Source: Actinomycetota bacterium
GTDB lineage: Bacteria; Actinomycetota; Actinomycetes; S36-B12
Reading direction: 5' to 3'
Length of the DNA stretch: 7,580 nt
Assembly: GCA_947499275.1 (NCBI GenBank)
Contig: CANMNM010000055.1
Location: 1-7,580 of the forward strand
Below are positions 1 through 6,955 of this stretch, one piece after another; positions within the stretch are counted from its first letter, which is position 1, and each line of letters begins with the position of its first letter. The notes under the pieces were generated by a model. That model was not told the origin of the DNA, did no database searches, and saw only the letters and a program-made list of their open reading frames with translations. The position numbers and the translations under genes were made by a program.

Positions 1-1
1 A

Positions 2-124
2 GTGGCCGAGACCCTGGGTGAGCATGTTTTTGATTTCTTCCTGCGCAATAAAAAGGCCGAATGGAGCGAATACAGCCAGCAGGTAACCAATTGGGAACTC
101 AACCGATACCTGCCTTCGCTCTAA
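2..124 (+). CDS. glnA2: Glutamine synthetase (GlnA2-type), C-terminal end, 5'-truncated by the window
   Basis: The frame beginning at base 2 is open to a TAA at 122-124 and encodes 40 residues, VAETLGEHVF...NRYLPSL. The pieces LGEHVFDFFLRNK, EWSEYSQQVT and the terminal RYLPSL match, from memory, the extreme C-terminus of actinobacterial GlnA2-like glutamine synthetases, the second type I synthetase encoded next to glnE in mycobacteria and relatives. Only the tail is visible, so no catalytic residue or adenylylation site can be judged. It reads in the same direction as glnE with a 30-bp gap and no hairpin between them, so co-transcription is likely. Its position beside glnE, opposite glnA, is the strongest support for GlnA2 rather than another paralogue. 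Another synthetase-like ligase with a similar tail is possible but less likely. Confidence 0.82.
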   Translation: MAETLGEHVFDFFLRNKKAEWSEYSQQVTNWELNRYLPSL

Positions 125-154
125 TGGCGCGCGTCTAGGCACTAAGTTCCACTT

Positions 155-3130
155 GTGAGCGCAGATTCTTCGCACAGTTCGCGCGCGCCTTCGGTGCGCG
201 TTGGGCTACTCAAAGCTGGAGTCACCGATTCCCAGGCCGCTCTTGACGCTGTCAACGAAATTGAATCACTCACCGGTCAAGGCATAACCGGTTTGATTCT
301 CTCCAACTCTCTGGCAGGAGTAGCCGACCCAGATTTAGCGTTAACATCACTGGCCCGAATGATTTCGAGTTCTTCAGAGCAGCAATTGACTCGTTTGACT
401 AAAACGATCACAGCCGATCCAATGGTTCTGGGCAGGCTGTTGAATGTCCTTGGCGTTTCGACGGGATTAGCTGACTTTCTGGTTCGACACCCGGATATCG
501 AAATGATCGCCGACGGAGAGGCCTTGGCGCAGCCTCCCCAGGGGATAAGGAATCGACTACTCCTGTGCGTTGGTGCAGATCCACTCCAGGAGATTCCTAT
601 TGCCGAATCGGCGGAGGAATCCATTCTTGACCGACTGCGTGTCGCTTACTTTGCGGAATTGATTGCAATTACAGTGCGCGATCTCACTGGGATCTACCCG
701 ATGGAAGTAATCGCTGGGTGGCTCTCAGATCTCGCTGACGCAACTCTTAACGCGGGACTGGCAATCGGCCGGGTAGGGGTCGCCGCGCCCCGCACCCCGA
801 TTGCGGTCATTGCTATGGGAAAGACGGGTGGTCGGGAACTCAACTACATTTCCGATGTTGACGTCATTTTTGCAACGGATCACAGTGACTCGATCAATGA
901 CGCAACTCAGATTGCCCGTGGATTGATGCGGGCATGCGGAGCCAGCACAGCTGAAGGCTCGATTTGGGAAGTTGATGCAGCCCTGCGACCGGAGGGGAAA
1001 CAAGGAGCCCTCGTTCGCACGGTTGAGTCTCACATCGGCTACTACGAGCGCTGGGCCAGTACTTGGGAGTTTCAAGCACTCCTCAAAGCCAGATTTGTTG
1101 CAGGTGATCAGATGGTGGGCGAGCAGTACATACACGGAGTCCAGCCATTTATTTGGGCGGCCGCTGACCGTGAAGGATTTGTCAACGATGTCCAAGCAAT
1201 GCGTCGCCGGGTGGAAGAACATGTTGACGCAGCAGTGGCGGATCGTGAAATTAAGTTAGGTCCTGGTGGGCTGCGAGATATTGAGTTCTCCGTCCAACTT
1301 CTACAGCTTGTACACGGTCGCAGTGATGTTCTTATCCGAAGTAGTAACACGATCGATGCCCTTCGCGCTCTAGCAATGTGGGGGTATGTCGGTCGTGATG
1401 AGGCGTCCAAACTTGAACAGTCGTATCGTTTCCTGCGCACGCTGGAACACCGAATCCAGTTGCGTCACTTGCGGCGAACTCACACCATGCCAACAGATCC
1501 GGAAGAACTGAGGGTGATTGCCCGCAGCATGGGGATCACCAGCGACCCGGCCACAACACTCCTCGAACAGTGGGGACGTAATCGAACTGAAGTGCGTCGC
1601 ATCCACGAAAAGTTGTTCTACCGGCCATTATTGAATGCCATTGCGGGGCTGGATGCTTCCCAGGCTCGGCTCAGCAGTGCAGCGGCAGCTGACCGGCTCA
1701 GGGCACTTGGTTTCCTCGACCCAGTCGGTGCAATGCGCAACATTGAGGCGCTGAGTAGTGGAGTGAGTCGTCGGGCAAATATTCAACGAACTTTGCTGCC
1801 GGTCATGTTGTCTTGGTTCGCCCAGGCTCCATTTCCCGACACAGGGCTTAGTGCATTTCGGGCGGTAAGTGATCAGGTGGGAACGAGTCACTGGTATCTG
1901 CGCCTATTGCGTGATGACTCACTCGTTGCCGAACGTTTGGCTATTCTGTTGGCTTCGAGTAAATACGTTACCGACTTGCTGCGAAAAGCACCCGAGTCAA
2001 TGGCGATGCTCGCAAATAACGAGGATTTGGTTGTGCCGATTCTTGGACCAGAGATCGACTCGACCCTTAAGCGCCACGAAGATTCCGAGCGGGCCGTAGC
2101 CTTATTGAGGGCAATGCGAAGGCGTGAACTTTTCAGGATTAGCTCCTCCGATGCATTGCGGTTGACTGACATCAGCACTGTTGGTCGCTCACTCACCGAA
2201 GTCGCGGAAGTGACAATTGGGGGAGCGCTCTCCAGTGTCGGATCTGAGGCGGGTGTGGATTCACATGCACGGGTTGCCGCAGTGGGTATGGGGCGATTTG
2301 GTGGAAATGAGCTTGGTTTTGGCAGTGACGCCGACCTTATGTTTGTCTATGAACCGGTTGCCGGTGCAGACCCCGAAGTCGCCGCCAAGAGTGCATTTGC
2401 TCAGGTCAATCAGATGCGAAATCTCCTTAGTGAACCAGCAGATGAACCACCAATGGAAATCGACACTGATTTGCGCCCCGAGGGGAAAAATGGCCCCCTG
2501 GTTCGATCCCTTGACTCTTTCGCCGCCTACTACGAAAAGTGGTCGTCACCGTGGGAGGCTCAAGCGTTGCTACGCGCACGAATTGTTGCCGGCGATGCAG
2601 AGCTCGGAAGTCGATTTGAACAACTCATTGCTCCAGTCAGGTATCCCATTGGTGGATTAAGCGCCAGTGCTTTATTAGAGATGCGCAAACTCAAAGCCCG
2701 CATGGAGACTGAACGACTTCCGCGTGGGATTGACCCGAATCGTCATATCAAACTCGGGCGGGGCGGGTTAAGTGACGTTGAGTGGACAATTCAGTTATTG
2801 CAGTTAAATCACGCAAACGAATTTCCGGAGTTGCAGACAACCGAAACATTGCCGGCAATCGCTGCGGCCGACAAGATAGGTGTACTGACAAATCGGGACT
2901 CAGTAATTCTGGCAGAAGCATGGACACTCGCTAGTGAGGTGCGCAATGCCATTGTGTTGGTCAAAGGTAAGGCGAGCGACGTACTACCGATCGACATAAC
3001 CGACCTTGCCGCAATCGCATATTTGATGGGATATTCGCGTTCGCGAGTTGGACAACTCGAACAGGATTACCTTCGGGCAACACGCCGGGCGCGCGGCGTT
3101 ACTGAACGGGTTTTCTACGGTAAGACCTAG
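155..3130 (+). CDS. glnE: Bifunctional glutamine synthetase adenylyltransferase / adenylyl-removing enzyme
   Basis: A 991-residue cytoplasmic enzyme that attaches AMP to, and removes it from, a tyrosine of glutamine synthetase, switching it off or on with nitrogen status. The usual duplicated architecture is visible. The N-terminal nucleotidyltransferase (adenylyl-removing) half has GKTGGRELNYISDVD at about 222-236 with Asp234/Asp236, a third acidic residue Asp274 in VDAALRPEGKQG, and a helical module with GPGGLRDIEF at 369-378. The C-terminal (adenylylating) half repeats this: GRFGGNELGFGSDAD at 713-727 with Asp725/Asp727, Asp770/Asp772 in EIDTDLRPEGKNG, and GRGGLSDVEW at 868-877. Both metal-binding sets are intact, so both activities should be present. 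Length fits actinobacterial GlnE (about 990-1000 residues). The start is GTG at 155; a GTG at 194 also lies in frame, and neither has a good Shine-Dalgarno, so translation may depend on the glnA2 gene just upstream. The gene converges on glnA, its presumed target. Confidence 0.96.
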   Translation: MSADSSHSSRAPSVRVGLLKAGVTDSQAALDAVNEIESLTGQGITGLILSNSLAGVADPDLALTSLARMISSSSEQQLTRLTKTITADPMVLGRLLNVLGVSTGLADFLVRHPDIEMIADGEALAQPPQGIRNRLLLCVGADPLQEIPIAESAEESILDRLRVAYFAELIAITVRDLTGIYPMEVIAGWLSDLADATLNAGLAIGRVGVAAPRTPIAVIAMGKTGGRELNYISDVDVIFATDHSDSINDATQIARGLMRACGASTAEGSIWEVDAALRPEGKQGALVRTVESHIGYYERWASTWEFQALLKARFVAGDQMVGEQYIHGVQPFIWAAADREGFVNDVQAMRRRVEEHVDAAVADREIKLGPGGLRDIEFSVQLLQLVHGRSDVLIRSSNTIDALRALAMWGYVGRDEASKLEQSYRFLRTLEHRIQLRHLRRTHTMPTDPEELRVIARSMGITSDPATTLLEQWGRNRTEVRRIHEKLFYRPLLNAIAGLDASQARLSSAAAADRLRALGFLDPVGAMRNIEALSSGVSRRANIQRTLLPVMLSWFAQAPFPDTGLSAFRAVSDQVGTSHWYLRLLRDDSLVAERLAILLASSKYVTDLLRKAPESMAMLANNEDLVVPILGPEIDSTLKRHEDSERAVALLRAMRRRELFRISSSDALRLTDISTVGRSLTEVAEVTIGGALSSVGSEAGVDSHARVAAVGMGRFGGNELGFGSDADLMFVYEPVAGADPEVAAKSAFAQVNQMRNLLSEPADEPPMEIDTDLRPEGKNGPLVRSLDSFAAYYEKWSSPWEAQALLRARIVAGDAELGSRFEQLIAPVRYPIGGLSASALLEMRKLKARMETERLPRGIDPNRHIKLGRGGLSDVEWTIQLLQLNHANEFPELQTTETLPAIAAADKIGVLTNRDSVILAEAWTLASEVRNAIVLVKGKASDVLPIDITDLAAIAYLMGYSRSRVGQLEQDYLRATRRARGVTERVFYGKT

Positions 3131-3162
3131 TGCGCGAAAGCAAGTAGCAAGCGGATAAACGA

Positions 3163-3205
3163 AAATACCCCCTGACACTGCGCTTTCGCAGGTCAGAGGG
3201 TATTT
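3163..3205. terminator. Bidirectional hairpin terminator between convergent glnE and glnA
   Basis: Arms 3163-3176 and 3192-3205 pair over 14 positions. After a one-base bulge at 3177, an inner 5-bp stem (3178-3182 with 3187-3191) closes a CTTT loop at 3183-3186. It starts 32 bases after the glnE stop and 46 bases after the glnA stop. On the + strand the outer stem has one C-A mismatch (3171/3197) and ends in only three Ts before a C run. On the - strand the same position becomes a G-U wobble, and the hairpin runs into TATTTTCG. It should therefore work better for glnA than for glnE, though it can serve both. Confidence 0.85.
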
Positions 3206-3251
3206 CCCCAGCTGGGTAGTACTTCCCGTTAGGTTGTACTTAGAGCGTTTC

Positions 3252-4676
3252 TTAGATGTCGTAGTACAGCTCGAACTCATGTGGATGTGGACGCAAACGA
3301 ATAGGATCGATTTCGTTGGTGCGCTTGTAGTTGATCCAGGTCTCAATGAGATCTGCGGGGAAAACCCCACCGGCTTGTAAGTACTCGTTGTCTGCTTCGA
3401 GCGCTTCGAGAGCTTTGTCCAATGAAGCTGGCAGCTGTGGAATGTTCGCCAATTCTTCGGGGGGCAGTTCGTAGAGATCCTTATCAATCGGGGCCATCGG
3501 CTCGATCTTGTTTTTGATTCCATCAAGTCCGGCCATGAGTTGGGCGGCAAACGCCAAGTACGGGTTACTTGAGGGATCGGGAACCCGGAACTCAATTCGC
3601 TTGGCTTTCGGTGAGACGCCTGTTACCGGAATACGGATACAGGCCGAGCGGTTACGTGCCGAGTAAACCAAGTTCACCGGTGCTTCATAGCCGGGAACCA
3701 AACGGTGGTAACTGTTCACTGTTGGGTTGGTGAATCCCAGAAGTGATGGGGCGTGGTGCAACAGTCCACCGATGTACCAGCGTGCGATGTCGGAAAGTCC
3801 GCCGTAACCGCTTTCGTCATAGAAAAGGGGCTTGCCATCAAGCCAGAGTGATTGGTGACAGTGCATTCCCGAACCGTTGTCACCGAAAAGTGGCTTTGGC
3901 ATGAAAGTTGCAGTCTTGCCATGGGCCCAAGCAACGTTCTTGACCACGTACTTGAACTTCATCAGGTCATCGGCTGAATTGCGAAGGCTGTTGAACATGT
4001 AGTTGATCTCGCTTTGCCCGGCGGTACCAACTTCATGGTGTGAGCGCTCAACCTTGAGCCCCACCTGCTCCAACTTGAGCACCATGTCGTCGCGGATGTC
4101 AGCGAAGTGGTCAACCGGTGGGACAGGAAAGTAGCCACCCTTGTAACGGGTCTTGTAGCCACGGTTGCCGCCCTCTTCGACGCGGCCGGTGTTCCATGCG
4201 CCTTCAACGGAATCGATGTAGTAGTAGCCGGAGTGCTGATTGGTCTCAAACCGGACGTCGTCAAAAACATAGAATTCGGCTTCTGCGCCGAAATAGACCG
4301 TGTCAGCGATCCCGGTTGACTTCAAATACGCCTCAGCGCGAGAAGCAACGTTGCGAGGGTCACGCGAATATGGCTCGTCGGTGAATGGGTCCAGGATTGA
4401 GAAGTTCATGATCAGAGTTTTGGCAGGACGGAACGGGTCAAGGTAAGCGGTGGTGGGGTCGGGAACGAGTTTCATGTCTGACTCATGGATTGCCTGGAAA
4501 CCGCGGATAGAAGAACCGTCGAACATCATGCCTTCGTCGAAAGCGTCCTGGGTGAAAGAACCCGCTGGCACATTGAAGTGCTGCATTACACCGGGTAAAT
4601 CCATGAAGCGAACGTCAATGAATTGAACGTTTTCCTTCTTAATGAAATCCAGGACTTCTGAACTATTTGTGAACAT
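3252..4676 (-). CDS. glnA: Type I glutamine synthetase (GSI-beta), main ammonium-assimilating enzyme
   Basis: A 474-residue dodecameric cytoplasmic enzyme that makes glutamine from glutamate, ammonium and ATP. Visible signatures are MFDGSSIRGF (Asp53 and Ser56 of the ammonium-site loop), GAEAEF with metal ligands Glu132/Glu134, Glu215 and Glu223 in HHEVGTAGQSE, NGSGMHCHQSLW with His272, the flap Glu331 in PGYEAP, SARNRSACIRIP at 339-350, and RIEFRVPD with Glu362. The insertion around 150-180 and the adenylylation segment DKDLYELPPEE with Tyr402 place it in the GSI-beta group controlled by GlnE, which is encoded next door and convergent. No expected residue is missing and length is normal. The ATG at 4676 is supported by an AGGAGGT 4 bases upstream. 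A GlnR-like operator and a -10 lie in the leader region. This is the GlnA1 of the mycobacterial naming. Confidence 0.97.
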   Translation of the reverse strand: MFTNSSEVLDFIKKENVQFIDVRFMDLPGVMQHFNVPAGSFTQDAFDEGMMFDGSSIRGFQAIHESDMKLVPDPTTAYLDPFRPAKTLIMNFSILDPFTDEPYSRDPRNVASRAEAYLKSTGIADTVYFGAEAEFYVFDDVRFETNQHSGYYYIDSVEGAWNTGRVEEGGNRGYKTRYKGGYFPVPPVDHFADIRDDMVLKLEQVGLKVERSHHEVGTAGQSEINYMFNSLRNSADDLMKFKYVVKNVAWAHGKTATFMPKPLFGDNGSGMHCHQSLWLDGKPLFYDESGYGGLSDIARWYIGGLLHHAPSLLGFTNPTVNSYHRLVPGYEAPVNLVYSARNRSACIRIPVTGVSPKAKRIEFRVPDPSSNPYLAFAAQLMAGLDGIKNKIEPMAPIDKDLYELPPEELANIPQLPASLDKALEALEADNEYLQAGGVFPADLIETWINYKRTNEIDPIRLRPHPHEFELYYDI

Positions 4677-4680
4677 GCCT

Positions 4681-4687
4681 ACCTCCT
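4681..4687 (-). promoter_or_regulatory. Strong Shine-Dalgarno of glnA, partly in a small hairpin loop
   Basis: On the - strand AGGAGGT lies 4 bases before the glnA ATG and is the best ribosome binding site in the window, fixing the start. It is flanked by CCTAC and GTAGG (4688-4692 and 4678-4682 on the + strand), which can form a 5-bp stem with AGGAG in the loop. The stem is short and may have no regulatory effect. Confidence 0.85.
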
Positions 4688-4739
4688 GTAGGGGCCAATA
4701 TCGCTATGTGAAGTGGTTCTGGGAAGTTCAACACGGCTA

Positions 4740-4745
4740 AGCCTA
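4740..4745 (-). promoter_or_regulatory. Candidate -10 element of the glnA promoter
   Basis: TAGGCT on the - strand fits the actinobacterial TANNNT form. Ten bases (4746-4755) separate it from the end of the GlnR-like box, the arrangement usual for OmpR/PhoB-type activators whose site replaces a good -35. No recognisable -35 hexamer stands at the normal distance, which fits activator dependence. It would give a leader of roughly 55-60 nt before the ATG. No transcription start was measured, and other weak TANNNT-like words exist in the leader. Confidence 0.45.
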
Positions 4746-4755
4746 TGGGGGGCCG

Positions 4756-4793
4756 GTGTCGTCGAAGTATCCCGACTGTTTCCATCGTGTTAA
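4756..4793 (-). promoter_or_regulatory. GlnR-type operator upstream of glnA
   Basis: Read on the glnA strand the site is TTAAC-n6-GAAAC-n6-GATAC-n6-GACAC, ending 79 bases before the glnA start codon. The known actinobacterial GlnR consensus (from memory) is gTnAc-n6-GaAAc repeated twice with 6-base spacers. All three spacers are exact; one element is perfect and the other three each differ at one informative base. GlnR is an OmpR-family orphan regulator that activates glnA when nitrogen is scarce. The a-b order points toward glnA, and the neighbouring glnE and glnA2 genes fit the nitrogen regulon. It lies 68 bases before the divergent ABC gene, which might also respond. The corynebacterial AmtR palindrome is not seen. 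Confidence 0.72.
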
Positions 4794-4849
4794 CGAAAGT
4801 GGCGAGAACCCTGGGTCGGTTTCTGTCAATCATGGTGGGATAAGGGGTT

Positions 4850-4855
4850 TAGACT
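4850..4855 (+). promoter_or_regulatory. Candidate -10 for a leaderless mRNA of the ABC-2/RDD cluster
   Basis: TAGACT (TANNNT form) ends 6 bases before the A of the ATG at 4862, the distance expected if transcription starts at that A. The six bases between are GCTGGG, and no Shine-Dalgarno sits at a normal distance (AAGGGG at about 4842-4847 is too far away). Leaderless mRNAs are common in actinobacteria. No clear -35 is seen. Confidence 0.45.
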
Positions 4856-4861
4856 GCTGGG

Positions 4862-5782
4862 ATGAGTATTGTGGTGGAGCATTTAACCAAAAGATTCGGT
4901 TCCGGAGTTACCGCGGTGGCGGATTTGAGCTTTTCAGCCGCTCCTGGCAAGGTGACCGGGTTTCTCGGGCCTAATGGGGCCGGCAAGACCACAACCCTTC
5001 GTTGCCTGCTGGGATTGGTCGCTCAAACCGAGGGTAAAGCCACTATTGACGGGGTTACCTACCGTGAGATTGAGAATCCCATCACGGTGGTCGGTGCCTC
5101 ACTTGAAGCTAGCGGCGCGCACCCGGCGCGTACCGCCCGAAACCATCTGCGAATGATCGCTAGCGCAGCAAAAATCACTGATTCCCGCGTAAGTGAAGTC
5201 TTGGAGACCGTGGGCCTCACCGCAGCGGCCGACCGTAAAGTAGGTGGCTATTCACTGGGGATGCGGCAGCGTTTGGCCCTCGCCGTTGCCTTACTCGGGG
5301 ACCCGAAAGTTCTTATTCTCGATGAACCGGCAAATGGCCTTGACCCAGAAGGCATCTCGTGGCTTCGAACCTTTCTTCGCCACCAAGCGAGCAAAGGCGT
5401 CAGCGTACTTGTTTCCTCTCACGTCCTTTCCGAGGTTCAGCAGACAGTTGATGACGTAATCATTATTCGATCCGGTTCACTTGTTTATCAAGGTTCACTG
5501 CACGCCCTCACCGAGGGTGGACCGGCTGAAGTAGTGGTCCGCGGACCGAATATTGATCAATTGGTGCTTCCCGGCCAGTGGTCCAGAAAATCGGTTGCAA
5601 ACGGCGAAACTGTCATCACCGGTGCCACTATCGAAGAAGTGGGTCGTGCTGCATTCGAGCAATCACTTGAGTTGCATGAGCTCTCCGCGAAATCCGCTGA
5701 CCTTGAGCAGCTTTTCTTGGGACTCACTGCGGAGGAATCTCCCACGAATCAATCCGTTAACGGGAAAGGCGGCCCAGAATGA
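4862..5782 (+). CDS. ABC-2 type transporter ATP-binding protein (BcrA/DrrA-like)
   Basis: A 306-residue cytoplasmic ATPase that would drive the permease encoded immediately downstream. Motifs in order are Walker A GPNGAGKTT (36-44), a Q-loop region VVGASLEASGAHPART (77-91) with no glutamine at the usual place, as is often seen in this subgroup, the signature YSLGMRQR (130-137) in place of LSGGQ, Walker B VLILDEP (150-156) with a D-loop GLDPEG, and switch His187 in VLVSSH. After about residue 215 comes a poorly conserved C-terminal extension typical of single-NBD ABC-2 exporters. The ATG at 4862 gives MSIVVEHLTKRFG, the standard opening of such proteins, and probably starts a leaderless mRNA. 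The stop overlaps the permease start as ATGA. Antibiotic, lipid or peptide export are all seen in relatives; the substrate cannot be told here. Confidence 0.93.
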   Translation: MSIVVEHLTKRFGSGVTAVADLSFSAAPGKVTGFLGPNGAGKTTTLRCLLGLVAQTEGKATIDGVTYREIENPITVVGASLEASGAHPARTARNHLRMIASAAKITDSRVSEVLETVGLTAAADRKVGGYSLGMRQRLALAVALLGDPKVLILDEPANGLDPEGISWLRTFLRHQASKGVSVLVSSHVLSEVQQTVDDVIIIRSGSLVYQGSLHALTEGGPAEVVVRGPNIDQLVLPGQWSRKSVANGETVITGATIEEVGRAAFEQSLELHELSAKSADLEQLFLGLTAEESPTNQSVNGKGGPE

Positions 5783-6546
5783 TTGCCCTGATCCGCTCTG
5801 AATTCCGGAAAGTGTTTTCCACCAAATTGCTTCTCATCTTGTCCCTAGCAGCACTGGGGTTCATGCAGTTACAGATCTTTTTGTTGGTATTTCTCTCGCC
5901 ACCCGGCCTTGAAGACATCAATCGCCTCATGGACCCTGCATTTATCAAGATAATCGTTGCCTCCGCAGGAAGTGCCAGTGTTTTCCTTCTCATCTTGGGC
6001 ATTGTCGCGATGTCGGGTGAATACCGAAATCAAACGATTACCTCGACCTTTCTGACCACCCCGGTTCGTTGGCGAGTAATAGTGGCAAAAATGGTGACTT
6101 TTGCGATCCTCGCCTTGGCGCTCTCGCTGGTTCTTTGGCTTATCGCTGCGATCACCACAATGCTGCTATTGGGTACCCAAGACTCGGCGCCATTTGAATG
6201 GAGCGCAGCCTTTGAGATCTTGGGCGGCACATTGCTCGGCCTTGTCCTCTATGCAATCTTGGGTGTGGCTATTGGCTCACTGATCACCAGTCAAGTGGCC
6301 GCAATCATTATTGCTCTGGTTTTCACATTTGTTCTCGAGCCACTAATTTCGCTTTTCTTCCTATCGGTGGGCAAGTGGTTGCCGGGGAACGCGCTCAATT
6401 CAATCCTGCAGACGGGTAGCGGAGGCCCTGAATCAAGTGCATCTGATTTATTGGACATTCCCGTTGGAGTGGCGGTGCTGGTCGGATACACAATTGTTTT
6501 CGCAGTCGCGGCTGCGGTTACCACCAACAAGCGTGACATTACGTGA
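5779..6546 (+). CDS. ABC-2 type transporter permease, six membrane segments
   Basis: A 255-residue hydrophobic protein predicted to form the membrane part of an ABC-2 transporter with the preceding ATPase. Membrane segments are seen at about 17-39, 58-79, 103-131, 146-169, 172-196 and 228-248, the six expected for the family. The cytoplasmic stretch EYRNQTITSTFLTTPVRWR (81-99) between segments 2 and 3 is a recurring ABC-2 permease signature, and the N-terminal IRSEFRKVFSTK is the typical coupling-helix opening. The ATG overlaps the ATPase stop by 4 bp (ATGA), and an AAAGG 9 bases upstream may assist, so the two are translationally coupled. A second coupling follows with the RDD gene. The substrate is unknown. 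Confidence 0.9.
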   Translation: MIALIRSEFRKVFSTKLLLILSLAALGFMQLQIFLLVFLSPPGLEDINRLMDPAFIKIIVASAGSASVFLLILGIVAMSGEYRNQTITSTFLTTPVRWRVIVAKMVTFAILALALSLVLWLIAAITTMLLLGTQDSAPFEWSAAFEILGGTLLGLVLYAILGVAIGSLITSQVAAIIIALVFTFVLEPLISLFFLSVGKWLPGNALNSILQTGSGGPESSASDLLDIPVGVAVLVGYTIVFAVAAAVTTNKRDIT

Positions 6547-6938
6547 GCTCGCAGAACAACCTAATCTTCGGAGACAACTCGTATGCCAGCGTGGGGCGCC
6601 GGCTAGGTGCACTTGCTATTGACTGGTTTGCCAGTCTTGGCATTGCGGTACTTGTGTTCCGAGAATTTGCATACGGCACGCCAGAATCAATGCTGGCAAA
6701 TACCGCCGTTTTCTATGTAGAAATTGTGTTGTTCACGTTCTTAATTGGCTGTTCATTTGGCCAAAAGTTGTTGTCCATACGCGTGGTAAATCTCAACGGT
6801 GGTCGACTTTCGCTGTGGAGAATCATGCTGAGGACCCTGCTAATAATTCTTGTTATCCCCGCATTGGTCATGGATTCAGACGGACGTGGACTCCATGATC
6901 GAATTGTTGGTTCGCGGGTAATTCGGGTAGTTAAATAG
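6543..6938 (+). CDS. RDD family small membrane protein
   Basis: A 131-residue protein with about three membrane segments (21-39, 54-74, 94-111). The RDD signatures are visible: GRRLGALAIDW (18-28) with Arg20 and Asp27, GQKLLSIRVVNLNGGRLSLWR (73-93) after the second segment, and GRGLHDRIVGSRVI (114-127) with Asp119 near the C-terminus. The family's molecular role is poorly known; some members are linked to ion exchange or stress. The GTG at 6543 overlaps the permease stop (GTGA), has no Shine-Dalgarno, and no other in-frame start precedes Met50, so it is likely read by translational coupling. An RDD gene between glnA and a DUF4191 gene is common in actinobacteria, but here it is tied to an ABC-2 pair. 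It ends 17 bp from the convergent DUF4191 gene. Confidence 0.88.
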   Translation: MSSQNNLIFGDNSYASVGRRLGALAIDWFASLGIAVLVFREFAYGTPESMLANTAVFYVEIVLFTFLIGCSFGQKLLSIRVVNLNGGRLSLWRIMLRTLLIILVIPALVMDSDGRGLHDRIVGSRVIRVVK

Positions 6939-6955
6939 CGAAATAGCAAGCAGGG

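Noticed and set aside
124..138. ATG overlapping the glnA2 stop (TAATG) as a possible glnE start
   Set aside because: That frame meets a TAG after four codons and is not the glnE frame.
725..1222. A 165-codon open frame antisense to glnE
   Set aside because: glnE is a full-length conserved gene across this stretch; the antisense frame shows no recognisable motif or ribosome binding site.
3207..3240. Short palindromes downstream of glnA (CCCAGCTGGG at 3207-3216; AGTAC/GTACT at 3218-3240)
   Set aside because: They are too short and weak to separate from chance next to the clear hairpin at 3163-3205.
2984..3595. A 203-codon open frame on the - strand covering the glnE end, the terminator and the glnA end
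   Set aside because: It lies in another frame of glnA and antisense to glnE, its product has low-complexity serine/threonine-rich composition, and it runs through the terminator hairpin.
4107..4384. Two overlapping + strand open frames antisense to glnA
   Set aside because: Both are shadows of the glnA insertion region, without recognisable protein features.
4677..4740. A glutamine riboswitch or other structured leader before glnA
   Set aside because: The leader is short and I see no larger paired structure, only the small hairpin at the Shine-Dalgarno.
4756..4974. A 72-codon + strand frame starting in the glnA/ABC intergenic region
   Set aside because: It begins inside the GlnR-like box, overlaps the ABC start in another frame and has no ribosome binding site; the ABC ATPase frame explains the region.
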